64,000 bases of DNA from Bacteroidota bacterium (GTDB lineage Bacteria; Bacteroidota; Bacteroidia; Flavobacteriales; Weeksellaceae), in assembly GCA_023423715.1 (NCBI GenBank), contig JAFAFC010000005.1, positions 133,164-197,163 on the forward strand, given 5' to 3'. The position numbers and the translations under genes were made by a program. Positions 42,129 to 49,676 of this stretch are shown here, in pieces. The notes beneath the pieces are model-generated. The model saw only the letters and a program-made list of their open reading frames with translations. It searched no databases and was not told the DNA's origin. Each line of letters starts with the position of its first letter. Within the stretch, counting starts at the first letter, position 1.

Positions 42129-42195
42129 TATGAAATGGATCATATTGAAATCGTATAAAATAATTAACAAATATTAATAATCTTCGATCTCATTT

Positions 42196-42211
42196 TGGTA
42201 CGCTTTTTACA
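42196..42211 (+). promoter_or_regulatory. Sigma-54-like promoter of the second YtxH-like gene
   Basis: TGGTACG-CTTT-TTACA keeps GG, ACG, TT and C at consensus positions; two mismatches. It is 44 bp before the ATG and follows a terminator. Confidence 0.42.
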
Positions 42212-42255
42212 TTACATAGAACATCAACACTTAGTTAAATAAAAAATCAGAAATC

Positions 42256-42492
42256 ATGAGTAATAAAAGAAACGGCTTATTAGCATTATTAGGATTAGGA
42301 GCATTAGCTTATTGGAAATATAAAAAATCAACTCCAGAAGAAAAACAAATGGTAAAAGATAAAATCAATACCGCTAAAGACAACTTCAATAAATGGGGTA
42401 ATGATATTAAGGACAAGGCTAATCAAGTAGCAGATCAGGTGCAAGATAAAGCCAGCCAACTTAAAAACAAAGCTGAAGATCAAGTATCCTAA
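42256..42492 (+). CDS. Short YtxH-like membrane protein
   Basis: The 78-residue protein has a short hydrophobic N-terminus (GLLALLGLGALAYWKYKKSTPEEKQ, residues 7-31). A charged helical tail with alternating repeats follows (DKINTAKDNFNKWGNDIKDKANQVADQVQDKASQLKNKAEDQ). The design copies the YtxH-like protein at 5434, including the small-residue membrane helix, the Pro-Glu-Glu turn after it and the Lys/Asp/Gln helix. The tail is LEA-like in composition. It is a single-gene unit with a sigma-54-like element before it. Function unknown; stress-related by analogy. Confidence 0.7.
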   Translation: MSNKRNGLLALLGLGALAYWKYKKSTPEEKQMVKDKINTAKDNFNKWGNDIKDKANQVADQVQDKASQLKNKAEDQVS

Positions 42493-42528
42493 GCAGTTTA
42501 TATACATTCATATTACACACAACACGGC

Positions 42529-42560
42529 AAAAACCACTCTTTCGAGTGGTTTTTGTTTTT
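42529..42560. terminator. Bidirectional terminator between the YtxH-like and methyltransferase genes
   Basis: An 11-bp perfect stem (AAAAACCACTC / GAGTGGTTTTT) with tetraloop TTTC and T-run. Confidence 0.88.
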
Positions 42561-43351
42561 TAATCCTTAGTTGCGACAACCGAATAAATATAAGGTGCAT
42601 GCTCTCCCAAATTCGGAATAATAAATTTTTTCGGTGCTATTTCTTTTACTTCTTTAAAACAAGGCCACGGCGAATAGGTATGTTCTTCAAAATGTTCAAT
42701 CTTTAGATTTTGATTTCGTAAAGCATTCAAAACTTTGGATAAAGAATGATTCCACATGACATATTCTTGTTTTATTGGCGCAGAGGTATCGGCATATGTT
42801 CCTTCAAACGCTTCAACAATTGGATTCTCGGAAGTGTATGGATATGTGATCTTTGTGAAATCGTCATTAAACATCCATAGAAAAGGATGAAATTCCACAA
42901 AAACCAATTTCCCTCCTGGTTTTAGAAAATGAGAAATAACCTCCGCCCAACGATTTAAATCAGGAAGCCAACCAATAGTCCCATAACTCGTATAAACGAC
43001 ATCGAACTTTTCATCCAATTCATTTGGTAAATTGTAAATATCACAACACAAAAATTGGGCATCCAACTGTAGTTGTTCTGTGATTGATTTTGCTGAATCA
43101 ATAGCTTTATTCGATAAATCAACGCCAGTTACTTTCGCACCTAAACGAGCAATTGATAAGGAATCTTGACCAAAATGACATTGTAAATGCAAAACGGTTT
43201 TTCCTTGTACATCACCTAATAATTCAACATCCAAACTTGGAAGGGAAGTTTCGCCTTTCATAAATCCTTCCATATCGTAAAATTGCGAATCCAAGTGATA
43301 GGCAACTTTGTTATTCCAAGATTCTTGGTTTATTTTCAAATAATCGTCCAT
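42560..43351 (-). CDS. Class I SAM-dependent methyltransferase
   Basis: The 263-residue protein has motif I in TVLHLQCHFGQDSLSIARLGAKVTGVDLSNKAI (about 50-82) and motif II/post-I FDVVYTSYGTIGWLPDLNRWAEVISHFLKPGGKLVFVEFHP. The C-terminal part (MWNHSLSKVLNALRNQNLKIEHFEEHTYSPWPCF) is typical of a small-molecule methyltransferase family seen widely in Bacteroidota. The substrate cannot be named. Downstream the gene shares a bidirectional terminator; upstream it follows hisS, from which a terminator separates it. Confidence 0.85.
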   Translation of the reverse strand: MDDYLKINQESWNNKVAYHLDSQFYDMEGFMKGETSLPSLDVELLGDVQGKTVLHLQCHFGQDSLSIARLGAKVTGVDLSNKAIDSAKSITEQLQLDAQFLCCDIYNLPNELDEKFDVVYTSYGTIGWLPDLNRWAEVISHFLKPGGKLVFVEFHPFLWMFNDDFTKITYPYTSENPIVEAFEGTYADTSAPIKQEYVMWNHSLSKVLNALRNQNLKIEHFEEHTYSPWPCFKEVKEIAPKKFIIPNLGEHAPYIYSVVATKD

Positions 43352-43356
43352 AAAAA

Positions 43357-43390
43357 AACTCGATTTTCATCAAAGATAAAAATCGAGTTT
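43357..43390 (-). terminator. Terminator of hisS
   Basis: A 12-bp perfect stem (AAACTCGATTTT / AAAATCGAGTTT) with 10-nt loop and A-run to the left. Confidence 0.8.
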
Positions 43391-43407
43391 GAATTATGTA
43401 AAAATTA

Positions 43408-44751
43408 CTATCCTAAAAATTCAGAAATAGAAATTGTTTTTTGTTCCCCATTTTCTTGATTCTTAATGGTAATGGTTTGATTTTCGATTTCAGATTCACC
43501 TAGAAAAACTAAATTCTTCACACCTCGTTTTTCCGAATAGGAAAAGAATTTTTTCATTTTTCCAGCATCTGGAAAAAGCTCAGCAGAAATTCCTTTCAAA
43601 CGCAATTGTGTAATCACTTTTTGAGCATAAATTGCTTCCTTATCACCATAGTTTGCAAAAAGATACTCAATTCCCGAAGTTGTATTTTCAGGGAAAAGTT
43701 GTAATTCTTCCATCACTAAGAAAATACGATCTAATCCAAACGAAATTCCAATTCCAGGAACATTCTTCACACCAAAAGTTTCCGTAAGGTTATTGTATCT
43801 TCCACCGCCACCAATAGAACCCATTTCTACACCTTCGGCTTTAATTTCAAAAATTGCTCCTGTATAATAATCCAGTCCACGCGCTAATGTAATGTTGAAA
43901 ACCAAATCATTAGCTGCGCCCAATTTTTTAGATTCTTCTAAGACAAATTCAAGCTCTTCAACTCCAGCTTTTCCAATTTCAACCTCAGCAAAAGACGTTT
44001 TTAGAATTTCTAAAACTTTCGCTTGAGGATAATTTTCAAATAAGAAACTTAGTTTTTCAATTGCATTATCAGCAATTCCTTTTTCTTGAAGTTCTTTGAT
44101 AACGCCATCTTTTCCAATTTTATCAAGCTTATCCAAAGCCACAGTAAAATCGATTAGTTGCTCCGAAATATTAGCGTATTCCGCCAATCCTGAAAGAATC
44201 TTTCGGTTGTTAAACTGAATTTTCACCGGAATATTCAAATCACGAAATGACTTTAAATACAACTGAACGAAATCAATTTCTTGCCATAAACTTTCGCTCC
44301 CAACAACATCCGCATCACATTGATAAAACTCTCTGAAACGCCCTTTTTGTGGACGATCTGCACGCCAAACGGGCTGAATCTGATATCGTTTAAAAGGGAA
44401 ATTCAAATTCCCTTGATTCATCGCTACGAAACGTGCGAAAGGCACCGTAAGATCGTATCTTAACGCTTTTTCAGAAATCTGAGAAATCAGCTTTTGCGAA
44501 TTTTTTGCATTCCAATCTTCGTCTTTTGTTTTTGAAGCATAATCACCCGAATTCAAAATCTTAAAAATAAGACGATCGCCTTCTTCACCATACTTTCCTG
44601 TTAAAGTTGCTAAATTTTCAAAGCTTGGCGTCTCCAAAGGTTGAAAACCAAACAATTCAAAATTCTTTTGCAACGTGTTGATAATGTAACGTCTTTTGAC
44701 AACTTCCGCTGCCGTAAAATCTCGAGTTCCTTTTGCTAGTGATGGCTTCAT
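43408..44751 (-). CDS. hisS: Histidyl-tRNA synthetase
   Basis: This class II synthetase charges tRNA-His. From ATG 44751 (447 residues) it begins KPSLAKGTRDFTAAEVVKRRYIINTLQKNFELFGFQPLETPSFE. Motif 2 is FKRYQIQPVWRADRPQKGRFREFYQCDADVVG, the histidine A motif is ARGLDYYTGAIFEI, and motif 3 is GIGISFGLDRI. The C-terminal anticodon-binding domain starts near 355. The extra 13 codons upstream of this ATG do not resemble the family. A -7 element lies at 44788-44795. Confidence 0.96.
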   Translation of the reverse strand: MKPSLAKGTRDFTAAEVVKRRYIINTLQKNFELFGFQPLETPSFENLATLTGKYGEEGDRLIFKILNSGDYASKTKDEDWNAKNSQKLISQISEKALRYDLTVPFARFVAMNQGNLNFPFKRYQIQPVWRADRPQKGRFREFYQCDADVVGSESLWQEIDFVQLYLKSFRDLNIPVKIQFNNRKILSGLAEYANISEQLIDFTVALDKLDKIGKDGVIKELQEKGIADNAIEKLSFLFENYPQAKVLEILKTSFAEVEIGKAGVEELEFVLEESKKLGAANDLVFNITLARGLDYYTGAIFEIKAEGVEMGSIGGGGRYNNLTETFGVKNVPGIGISFGLDRIFLVMEELQLFPENTTSGIEYLFANYGDKEAIYAQKVITQLRLKGISAELFPDAGKMKKFFSYSEKRGVKNLVFLGESEIENQTITIKNQENGEQKTISISEFLG

Positions 44752-44787
44752 GAATTTCGTACTAAAAATCTGTATTAAAATAAGCGA

Positions 44788-44795
44788 CAAAAATA
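44788..44795 (-). promoter_or_regulatory. -7 element of hisS
   Basis: TATTTTTG on the minus strand, 36 nt before the ATG; no clear -33 TTG. Confidence 0.4.
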
Positions 44796-44832
44796 CGGAA
44801 TTTATTCGGCTAAGTTTTTAGATATTCAAGAA

Positions 44833-44867
44833 AAACAAAGGACGAAATTAGAATCCGTCCTTTGTTT
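44833..44867 (-). terminator. Terminator of the ssb-HRDC unit
   Basis: A 12-bp perfect stem (AAACAAAGGACG / CGTCCTTTGTTT), 11-nt loop, A-run to the left. Confidence 0.85.
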
Positions 44868-44888
44868 AGGATAAAAAGGAATTTTGGA

Positions 44889-45332
44889 CTAAAAATTCCC
44901 TACTAATTGGATGATTTCATCACCGTAGTTTTCAATTTTATGCTTTCCAAAACCCTTAATAAGCTTCAATTCTTCCTTTTTGTGAGGTTTGTTTTTCGCT
45001 ACAACTAAAAGCTCTTTATTGGTCGCAATGCAATACGTTGGAATTTTCTGAATCTTTGATTTTTCGCTTCGCCAAAGCTTTAACGCTTCTAGAATTTTCT
45101 CTTCCGATTCGGAAATCACTTCATGAGTATAAATTCCGTTTTCCGAATCATTAAGTATCATCTTCATTTCTGAATTCACAAAAATAATTACTGACCAATA
45201 AGGTTCTTTCGCTTGAAAAAAAGCAGTTTCTACTTTATAAACTTCATTTTGAGAAAGAAATTCATCTAAATCGTGTTGATCTTGAACAAGAAACTTATCT
45301 TCTAACCGAATTTTAAATAGTTGGAGTTTCAT
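44889..45332 (-). CDS. HRDC-domain protein
   Basis: The 147-residue protein ends in an HRDC domain (about 80-145: LKLWRSEKSKIQKIPTYCIATNKELLVVAKNKPHKKEELKLIKGFGKHKIENYGDEIIQLV), the helical nucleic-acid-binding module of RecQ helicases and RNase D. The N-terminal ~75 residues are not recognised. No helicase or nuclease domain is fused, so this is an orphan HRDC protein. Its start is 2 bp after the ssb stop, so the two are co-transcribed. A DNA-related role is therefore likely. Confidence 0.8.
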   Translation of the reverse strand: MKLQLFKIRLEDKFLVQDQHDLDEFLSQNEVYKVETAFFQAKEPYWSVIIFVNSEMKMILNDSENGIYTHEVISESEEKILEALKLWRSEKSKIQKIPTYCIATNKELLVVAKNKPHKKEELKLIKGFGKHKIENYGDEIIQLVGNF

Positions 45333-45334
45333 GG

Positions 45335-45673
45335 TTATTCGCTTTTAGGTTTTCCTAATAATATAATTTCTTCAATTCGGATTTCGGTGATGTATCTTTT
45401 TTGACCATCATTACCTTCATACGAACGGTAGACAATTTTACCTTCTACTGCTATTTCTTGTCCTTTTTCTACATACTTTTGCATGATATCTGCCGTTTTC
45501 CCATAGGCAACCAAATTATGCCATTGGGTTTCTTCTACTCGATCGCCTTTTGAATTTGTAAAAAAATCCGAAGTTGCTAAACTTACTTTTGCTAAAATCC
45601 CATTTTCTAAATTGATGATTTCAACTTCTTTTCCTGTTCTACCTATTAAGGTTACTTTGTTTCTTAGTGACAT
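45335..45673 (-). CDS. Short single-stranded DNA-binding protein (OB fold)
   Basis: The 112 residues are an SSB OB-fold from start to end: LRNKVTLIGRTGKEVEII, AKVSLATSDFFTNSKGDRVEETQWHNLVAYGKTADIMQKYVEKGQEIAVEGKIVYRSYEGNDGQKRYITEIRIEEIILLG. Replicative SSBs are ~150-180 residues and end in an acidic DDDIPF-like tip that recruits repair proteins. This one stops at GKPKSE with no tail. It is thus probably an accessory paralogue, and the main ssb lies elsewhere. It is in a two-gene unit with the HRDC protein. Confidence 0.88.
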   Translation of the reverse strand: MSLRNKVTLIGRTGKEVEIINLENGILAKVSLATSDFFTNSKGDRVEETQWHNLVAYGKTADIMQKYVEKGQEIAVEGKIVYRSYEGNDGQKRYITEIRIEEIILLGKPKSE

Positions 45674-45888
45674 GATTTCTAAAATTTTAATTAAACATTC
45701 AGATTCGAGTCTTTCGTTTGTCTCTCAAATCTCTGGGACAAAGGTTGACAAAATCCGAAATCGTAGTCGGTAAAGAAGCGTTTATTATCGTTTGTAGTCG
45801 TTTGAAAACGAATAAAAAACACAGAAGAAGCTATTGAATAAAGGAAAAATAAACAAAACAGATTATTAGAAAATGTTTAAATAAAAAT
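45674..45888. other. Intergenic stretch upstream of ssb
   Basis: I see no gene in these ~215 bp. The left part should hold the ssb promoter; on the minus strand AACCTTTG is a weak -7 candidate. Two GTAGTCG copies occur about 30 bp apart, without further structure. Confidence 0.35.
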
Positions 45889-45915
45889 GTCCAGCGAAAC
45901 TTCGTTTCGCTGGAC
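45889..45915 (-). terminator. Terminator of the M49/GyrI-like unit
   Basis: A 12-bp perfect stem GTCCAGCGAAAC / GTTTCGCTGGAC with 3-nt loop; on the minus strand an ATTTTTATTT tract follows. Confidence 0.78.
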
Positions 45916-45940
45916 GCTTTATTATATAATTCAAAATTCT

Positions 45941-46390
45941 TTACTCTACCGCAATAAAAATATCAACTTCCGAGTTTTCTCCATTTTGAGATTTGGCGCT
46001 ATAAACTTCGTAATCGTAGGTGTATTTTCTCTTGAGTTGCGAATCTTGGCTCCAGATTTCCATCCATTTTTCACCAACAGCATTGGGCATTTCGCCTTTT
46101 GCTGTGAAGACTTGAAAATTTTCTGCTGGAAATTCACGACCAATCATTCCTTCTGGAATTTCGTCTAAATTGGAAACTTTCATTCCAATAATCGTAGTAT
46201 ATTCTTCCGTATAATCACTTTGATAGTCGGTATAAATAGCTAAAATTTCATCCGAAATCTTATGCGGAATTTTCTCTGCGATTGATTCAGAAAAAAATCG
46301 TCCCCAAAGTGCGCCTAAATCTTGCAGCGCTTGGCTATTTTGATTGGTCGCTCTGGTAGAAATACCAATGATTTTAAATCCTTCTTTCAT
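45941..46390 (-). CDS. GyrI-like effector-binding domain protein
   Basis: The 149-residue protein is a stand-alone GyrI-like (SOUL/AraC effector-binding) domain: FKIIGISTRATNQNSQALQDLGALWGRFFSESIAEKIPHK, then ILAIYTDYQSDYTEEYTTIIGMKV, then FPAENFQVFTAKGEMPNAVGEKWMEIWSQ and a terminal VDIFIAVE strand. It has no DNA-binding domain. Such proteins bind small molecules. The start is 7 bp after the stop of the M49-like peptidase, which suggests co-transcription. Confidence 0.82.
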   Translation of the reverse strand: MKEGFKIIGISTRATNQNSQALQDLGALWGRFFSESIAEKIPHKISDEILAIYTDYQSDYTEEYTTIIGMKVSNLDEIPEGMIGREFPAENFQVFTAKGEMPNAVGEKWMEIWSQDSQLKRKYTYDYEVYSAKSQNGENSEVDIFIAVE

Positions 46391-46397
46391 CGTATTT

Positions 46398-48050
46398 TTA
46401 TTTTAAACCTAACATTTGCGGGCCTTGTTCAAAAACAATATCCACAGGAATGTTCTGCGTTTTTAATTTATCCAAATCCTTTTGTAAATCTGCTGGAATA
46501 ATTCCTTTCGTTGCGTACAGCTTTTTCACACCATCATAATCACCATTTCCTTGAAGCGTTAAAACCAATTCTGAAAGTCCATTCATCGCTTGTTCCATTT
46601 TAGTAACATCCACTTTGTATTTTCCGTTTGAAAGCTTTTGGAATGCTCCTTTTTCAGCAAAATAATTGAATGCAATCATATTCGCTTGACCATGAGCCGA
46701 ACTTGCTCCAAAACGAACCGATCTAAAAATTCCCGCCAAAAAAGTCACAAAATAATCTTCTTTTGAACCTTGCAACTCCCCTTTTTTAAGAAGTTGATTC
46801 ACCATGTACAAACCAAGGATATCTGCTTTCCCTTCCTCCAATGCGGAATTCGCTTCCTTCAAAGATTCACGAACAGAACCTTTTCCATTAATCGTTGATT
46901 TAATTCCTAAACCATGCGCTACTTCGTGAAACATCACGTTCGAGAAAAATGCATCAAACTTAATATTTTTCTTTTGACTATCGTCGATTAATGAATTTGC
47001 AATTGGAACTAAAATTTGATCAAACTTCGCTTTCATTGCATTTTTAAGTTGAAGTCGTCTCGTTCCTTTTTCCAATTGAACTTTTTCATCGTTTGGAAGG
47101 TTAATCGCAATGGTTTTTCCCGCAGCATTACAATCTCCTGCATAATACACAACATCGTATGCATTAAGATCCGAATCCGTTCCCGGCACTTCTTTCTTAT
47201 ACGCAGAAGGAACTGGAAGGTTTCGTTGCAATTCTGGTAAATATTTTACAAATTTTGCCAATTTCGCGCTCCATTCTACGTCTTTTACTAAAACATAGGC
47301 TTCATACGATGTTTTATAACCAAATAATTGGTCTTCATAATTTTCAATTGGCCCAATCACCAAATCTAAATTGGAATTTTTCATATCCATCCAAGCCAAA
47401 TCACTCGGATAAAAATCATCATTCAACAAAGCTTTAGCGCGAAGTTGCAAATAGTTTTTAAGTCCAGCATCGTCGGCAAATTCAGCAGCTTTATTTAGAT
47501 ACGAAGCCGCTTCTTGAAGTTTCGACTTAAATTGAACCGAATACGGAACACTTATTAATTTCCCACTCGAATCTCTCTTAACAACCGTGTATGGAGACTT
47601 TCCGTCTTTCAGATTCGCTTTTTCAAACTCTTCCTTAGACATATTTTCAGGGTAAAATGTTGCACCAGCTGGCTTTGCATTTACATTAGCCAAAAACGGA
47701 ACATCATTGTTCAATCGATCCCAAGGTCCGTAATTGATTTCGGCGTATTGTTTTGCTTCACCAGAAAGTCCATTCAGTAGCAACGATTTATTTCCATACG
47801 CTTGCTCCCAATACAAATCATCCATGACTTTTGCCGCTTTGAACATATTGGCAAGAACTTCTTTTTCATTCTTCGTTAAATGCGAAGTATCAGCTGTTAA
47901 CGCCACTTTTGCATAGTCTTGATAGGCGTAGCCATTTTCTTTAACTTGGGAATTTTCCATAGGATTTTGTTTCTGAGCATTTTGAGTCGTACACGATGCA
48001 AAAAGCCCTGCACAAACAACGGAACCCAATAATATGTATTTAAAATTCAT
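46398..48050 (-). CDS. M49-like (dipeptidyl-peptidase III family) zinc metallopeptidase lipoprotein
   Basis: From ATG 48050 (550 residues) there is a lipoprotein signal (NFKYILLGSVVCAGLFASC, Cys20). The core shows LNLVIGPIE-like LDLVIGPIENYEDQLFGYKTSYEAYV, the zinc motif MFHEVAHGLG (His375, Glu376, His379) and the third ligand region ALEEGKADILGLY (Glu405/406). Classical DPP III has HEXXGH; here it is HEXXH, as reported for some bacterial members. Anchoring in the envelope suggests peptide breakdown outside the cytoplasm. An ATG at 48065 is also possible but weakens the signal peptide. Confidence 0.78.
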   Translation of the reverse strand: MNFKYILLGSVVCAGLFASCTTQNAQKQNPMENSQVKENGYAYQDYAKVALTADTSHLTKNEKEVLANMFKAAKVMDDLYWEQAYGNKSLLLNGLSGEAKQYAEINYGPWDRLNNDVPFLANVNAKPAGATFYPENMSKEEFEKANLKDGKSPYTVVKRDSSGKLISVPYSVQFKSKLQEAASYLNKAAEFADDAGLKNYLQLRAKALLNDDFYPSDLAWMDMKNSNLDLVIGPIENYEDQLFGYKTSYEAYVLVKDVEWSAKLAKFVKYLPELQRNLPVPSAYKKEVPGTDSDLNAYDVVYYAGDCNAAGKTIAINLPNDEKVQLEKGTRRLQLKNAMKAKFDQILVPIANSLIDDSQKKNIKFDAFFSNVMFHEVAHGLGIKSTINGKGSVRESLKEANSALEEGKADILGLYMVNQLLKKGELQGSKEDYFVTFLAGIFRSVRFGASSAHGQANMIAFNYFAEKGAFQKLSNGKYKVDVTKMEQAMNGLSELVLTLQGNGDYDGVKKLYATKGIIPADLQKDLDKLKTQNIPVDIVFEQGPQMLGLK

Positions 48051-48140
48051 TGTTCTAATTTTCATGTGAAGGTACGGAAAACTGAAAAAATGAATGCGAA
48101 TACGAAAAAATTAGTATCTTTTAATTGAAATTATCATCGT

Positions 48141-48494
48141 ATGCAAACGTGTTTGGAATGTGGAGAAATTATTAAAGGTAGAGCCGACAAAAAGTTCTGC
48201 AATGATGCATGTCGAAACGCCTTTAATAACAAACAAAATAAAGATTCATCTAACTTGATGCGGGCAATTAACAATCGACTGCGTAAAAATCATCGCATTT
48301 TAGAAAATCAAAAATTCACTGACGGAAAATCGAAAGTTACCAAACAAAGTTTAATTGCTTTAGATTTTAGTTTTGACTATTTCACCAATCTTAAAAAGTA
48401 TAAAAATGGCGCCGAATACCAATTTGTCTATGATATTGGCTATCGCTATTTAGAAGATGATTGGATATTACTCGTCAAGAAAAACGACGATTAA
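48141..48494 (+). CDS. Small zinc-ribbon protein of unknown function
   Basis: The 117 residues start with a four-cysteine zinc site: CLECGEIIKGRADKKFCNDACRNAFNN (Cys4, Cys7, Cys22, Cys26), in a CxxC...CxxxC spacing of the treble-clef/zinc-ribbon type. A basic helix (SSNLMRAINNRLRKNHRILENQK) follows, then an alpha/beta part ending YDIGYRYLEDDWILLVKK. It may bind nucleic acid through the basic helix. I recognise no named family. It overlaps the converging downstream gene by 4 bp. Confidence 0.7.
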   Translation: MQTCLECGEIIKGRADKKFCNDACRNAFNNKQNKDSSNLMRAINNRLRKNHRILENQKFTDGKSKVTKQSLIALDFSFDYFTNLKKYKNGAEYQFVYDIGYRYLEDDWILLVKKNDD

Positions 48495-49099
48495 TTCTTT
48501 AAAAATTGAATCACCATCCAGTGATTTGGGTGATTTTTAACCAATTCTGCTTTCAATTTGTCATTATTCGTGTTAATCGCCGTGTACACTTGCAACGGAA
48601 TTGATTCTGGGTGTGCTTTGAAACCTTTTGCAACAACCTCTTTAGATTCGTCCTTCTTTCCCGCAGATTGAAGCATTTCAGCATGTAAAATCGTAATCAT
48701 TACGGGCTCTTTTTTATAGACGAAATGGTATTCATTTTTCATTGCTATAACCAAATCGACTAAAAAATTGTAATCAGGATTTTCAGAAGAAATTTCTTTT
48801 CGAAACATTTCGTTATAGTATAGATGTAGTATAGTTAAATACTTATTCTTGCTTTTCTGGTTATCAAGAAAGGTATTTAATTTTTTAACGAAATCGGTTT
48901 TTTCCAAGTCACCCTGATCTTGTTGCAATGTCACTTGATAGACTTGTTCCAACAAATCCCAAGCATTTGAATCGGATGCATCAATCGGCGAATCCTTTTT
49001 CACCTCACTCACCAAAGAATTCACTCGATAATCCGAAACCTCTTGAGCCGAAAACATAGTCAAACTCAGTACAAACAAAACTAAAATCGCTTTTCTCAT
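48491..49099 (-). CDS. Secreted protein of unknown function
   Basis: The 202-residue protein has a signal peptide (RKAILVLFVLSLTMFSAQ). A largely helical body follows (SNAWDLLEQVYQVTLQQDQGDLEKTDFVKKLNTFLDNQ; FLVDLVIAMKNEYHFVYKKEP). Near the C-terminus are helical pairs that resemble a degenerate TPR (ILHAEMLQSAGKKDESKEVVAKGFKAHPESIPLQVYTAINTNN). I do not recognise a family. It is divergent from the lipoprotein gene at 49178. Confidence 0.65.
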   Translation of the reverse strand: MRKAILVLFVLSLTMFSAQEVSDYRVNSLVSEVKKDSPIDASDSNAWDLLEQVYQVTLQQDQGDLEKTDFVKKLNTFLDNQKSKNKYLTILHLYYNEMFRKEISSENPDYNFLVDLVIAMKNEYHFVYKKEPVMITILHAEMLQSAGKKDESKEVVAKGFKAHPESIPLQVYTAINTNNDKLKAELVKNHPNHWMVIQFLKN

Positions 49100-49177
49100 A
49101 CCTTAAAAATAAGGAAAATAAAGATAGAATCTATTTGGATTGATCTTCAAAAAAATGTACTTTACAAAAAAAACAGA

Positions 49178-49675
49178 ATGAAATTCAAATTTAACACCAT
49201 CTTCCCTACAGCTCTTATCGGATTATTCTTATTTTCTTGTCAAGGAAAACCGAAACCTAATGATGAATTTCGAAATGATGTTTTGGGAAAGATGAATTTA
49301 CACCAAGATACATTGAAAGTGATGAACCAGTTTTTGGATCAATTGGACGAACGTAATACGACTTTTGGTGATTATTATGTGAAAGCTCACCAAACCATTC
49401 AAGATTCGTGTTATGAAGTTTTGAAAGCTAAATACGAACCCGATCATTTCATCAATAATAATAGAACGGATGAAGATTCGGAGTTTTTATACCAAATTAC
49501 TGTTGATGCATTGGATAAATATCAAACCAAAATGGGATTAGATTCGGCTAGTCATTACATTGTTGAATGGACTACGAATTCTAAACCTGAAATCAAACGT
49601 TATTTAAACCAAAAATACAATCTAGGACTTTATATTCCGGAGGATTTAGTGCAAGATGCCGCTGTTGATAAGTAA
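49178..49675 (+). CDS. Lipoprotein of unknown function
   Basis: The 165-residue protein has the lipobox FLFSC (Cys21) after a hydrophobic core (TIFPTALIGLFLF). The mature part is polar and probably helical (NDEFRNDVLGKMNLHQDTLKVMNQFLDQLDERNTTFGDYYVKAHQTIQDSCYEVLKAKY). It ends in KRYLNQKYNLGLYIPEDLVQD. No domain is recognised. Its 3' end nearly touches the converging cvfB gene. Confidence 0.65.
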   Translation: MKFKFNTIFPTALIGLFLFSCQGKPKPNDEFRNDVLGKMNLHQDTLKVMNQFLDQLDERNTTFGDYYVKAHQTIQDSCYEVLKAKYEPDHFINNNRTDEDSEFLYQITVDALDKYQTKMGLDSASHYIVEWTTNSKPEIKRYLNQKYNLGLYIPEDLVQDAAVDK

Positions 49676-49676
49676 A

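Noticed and set aside
45764..45820. Possible short repeat array (two GTAGTCG units)
   Set aside because: Only two imperfect copies with uneven spacing; no CRISPR-like repeat/spacer pattern.
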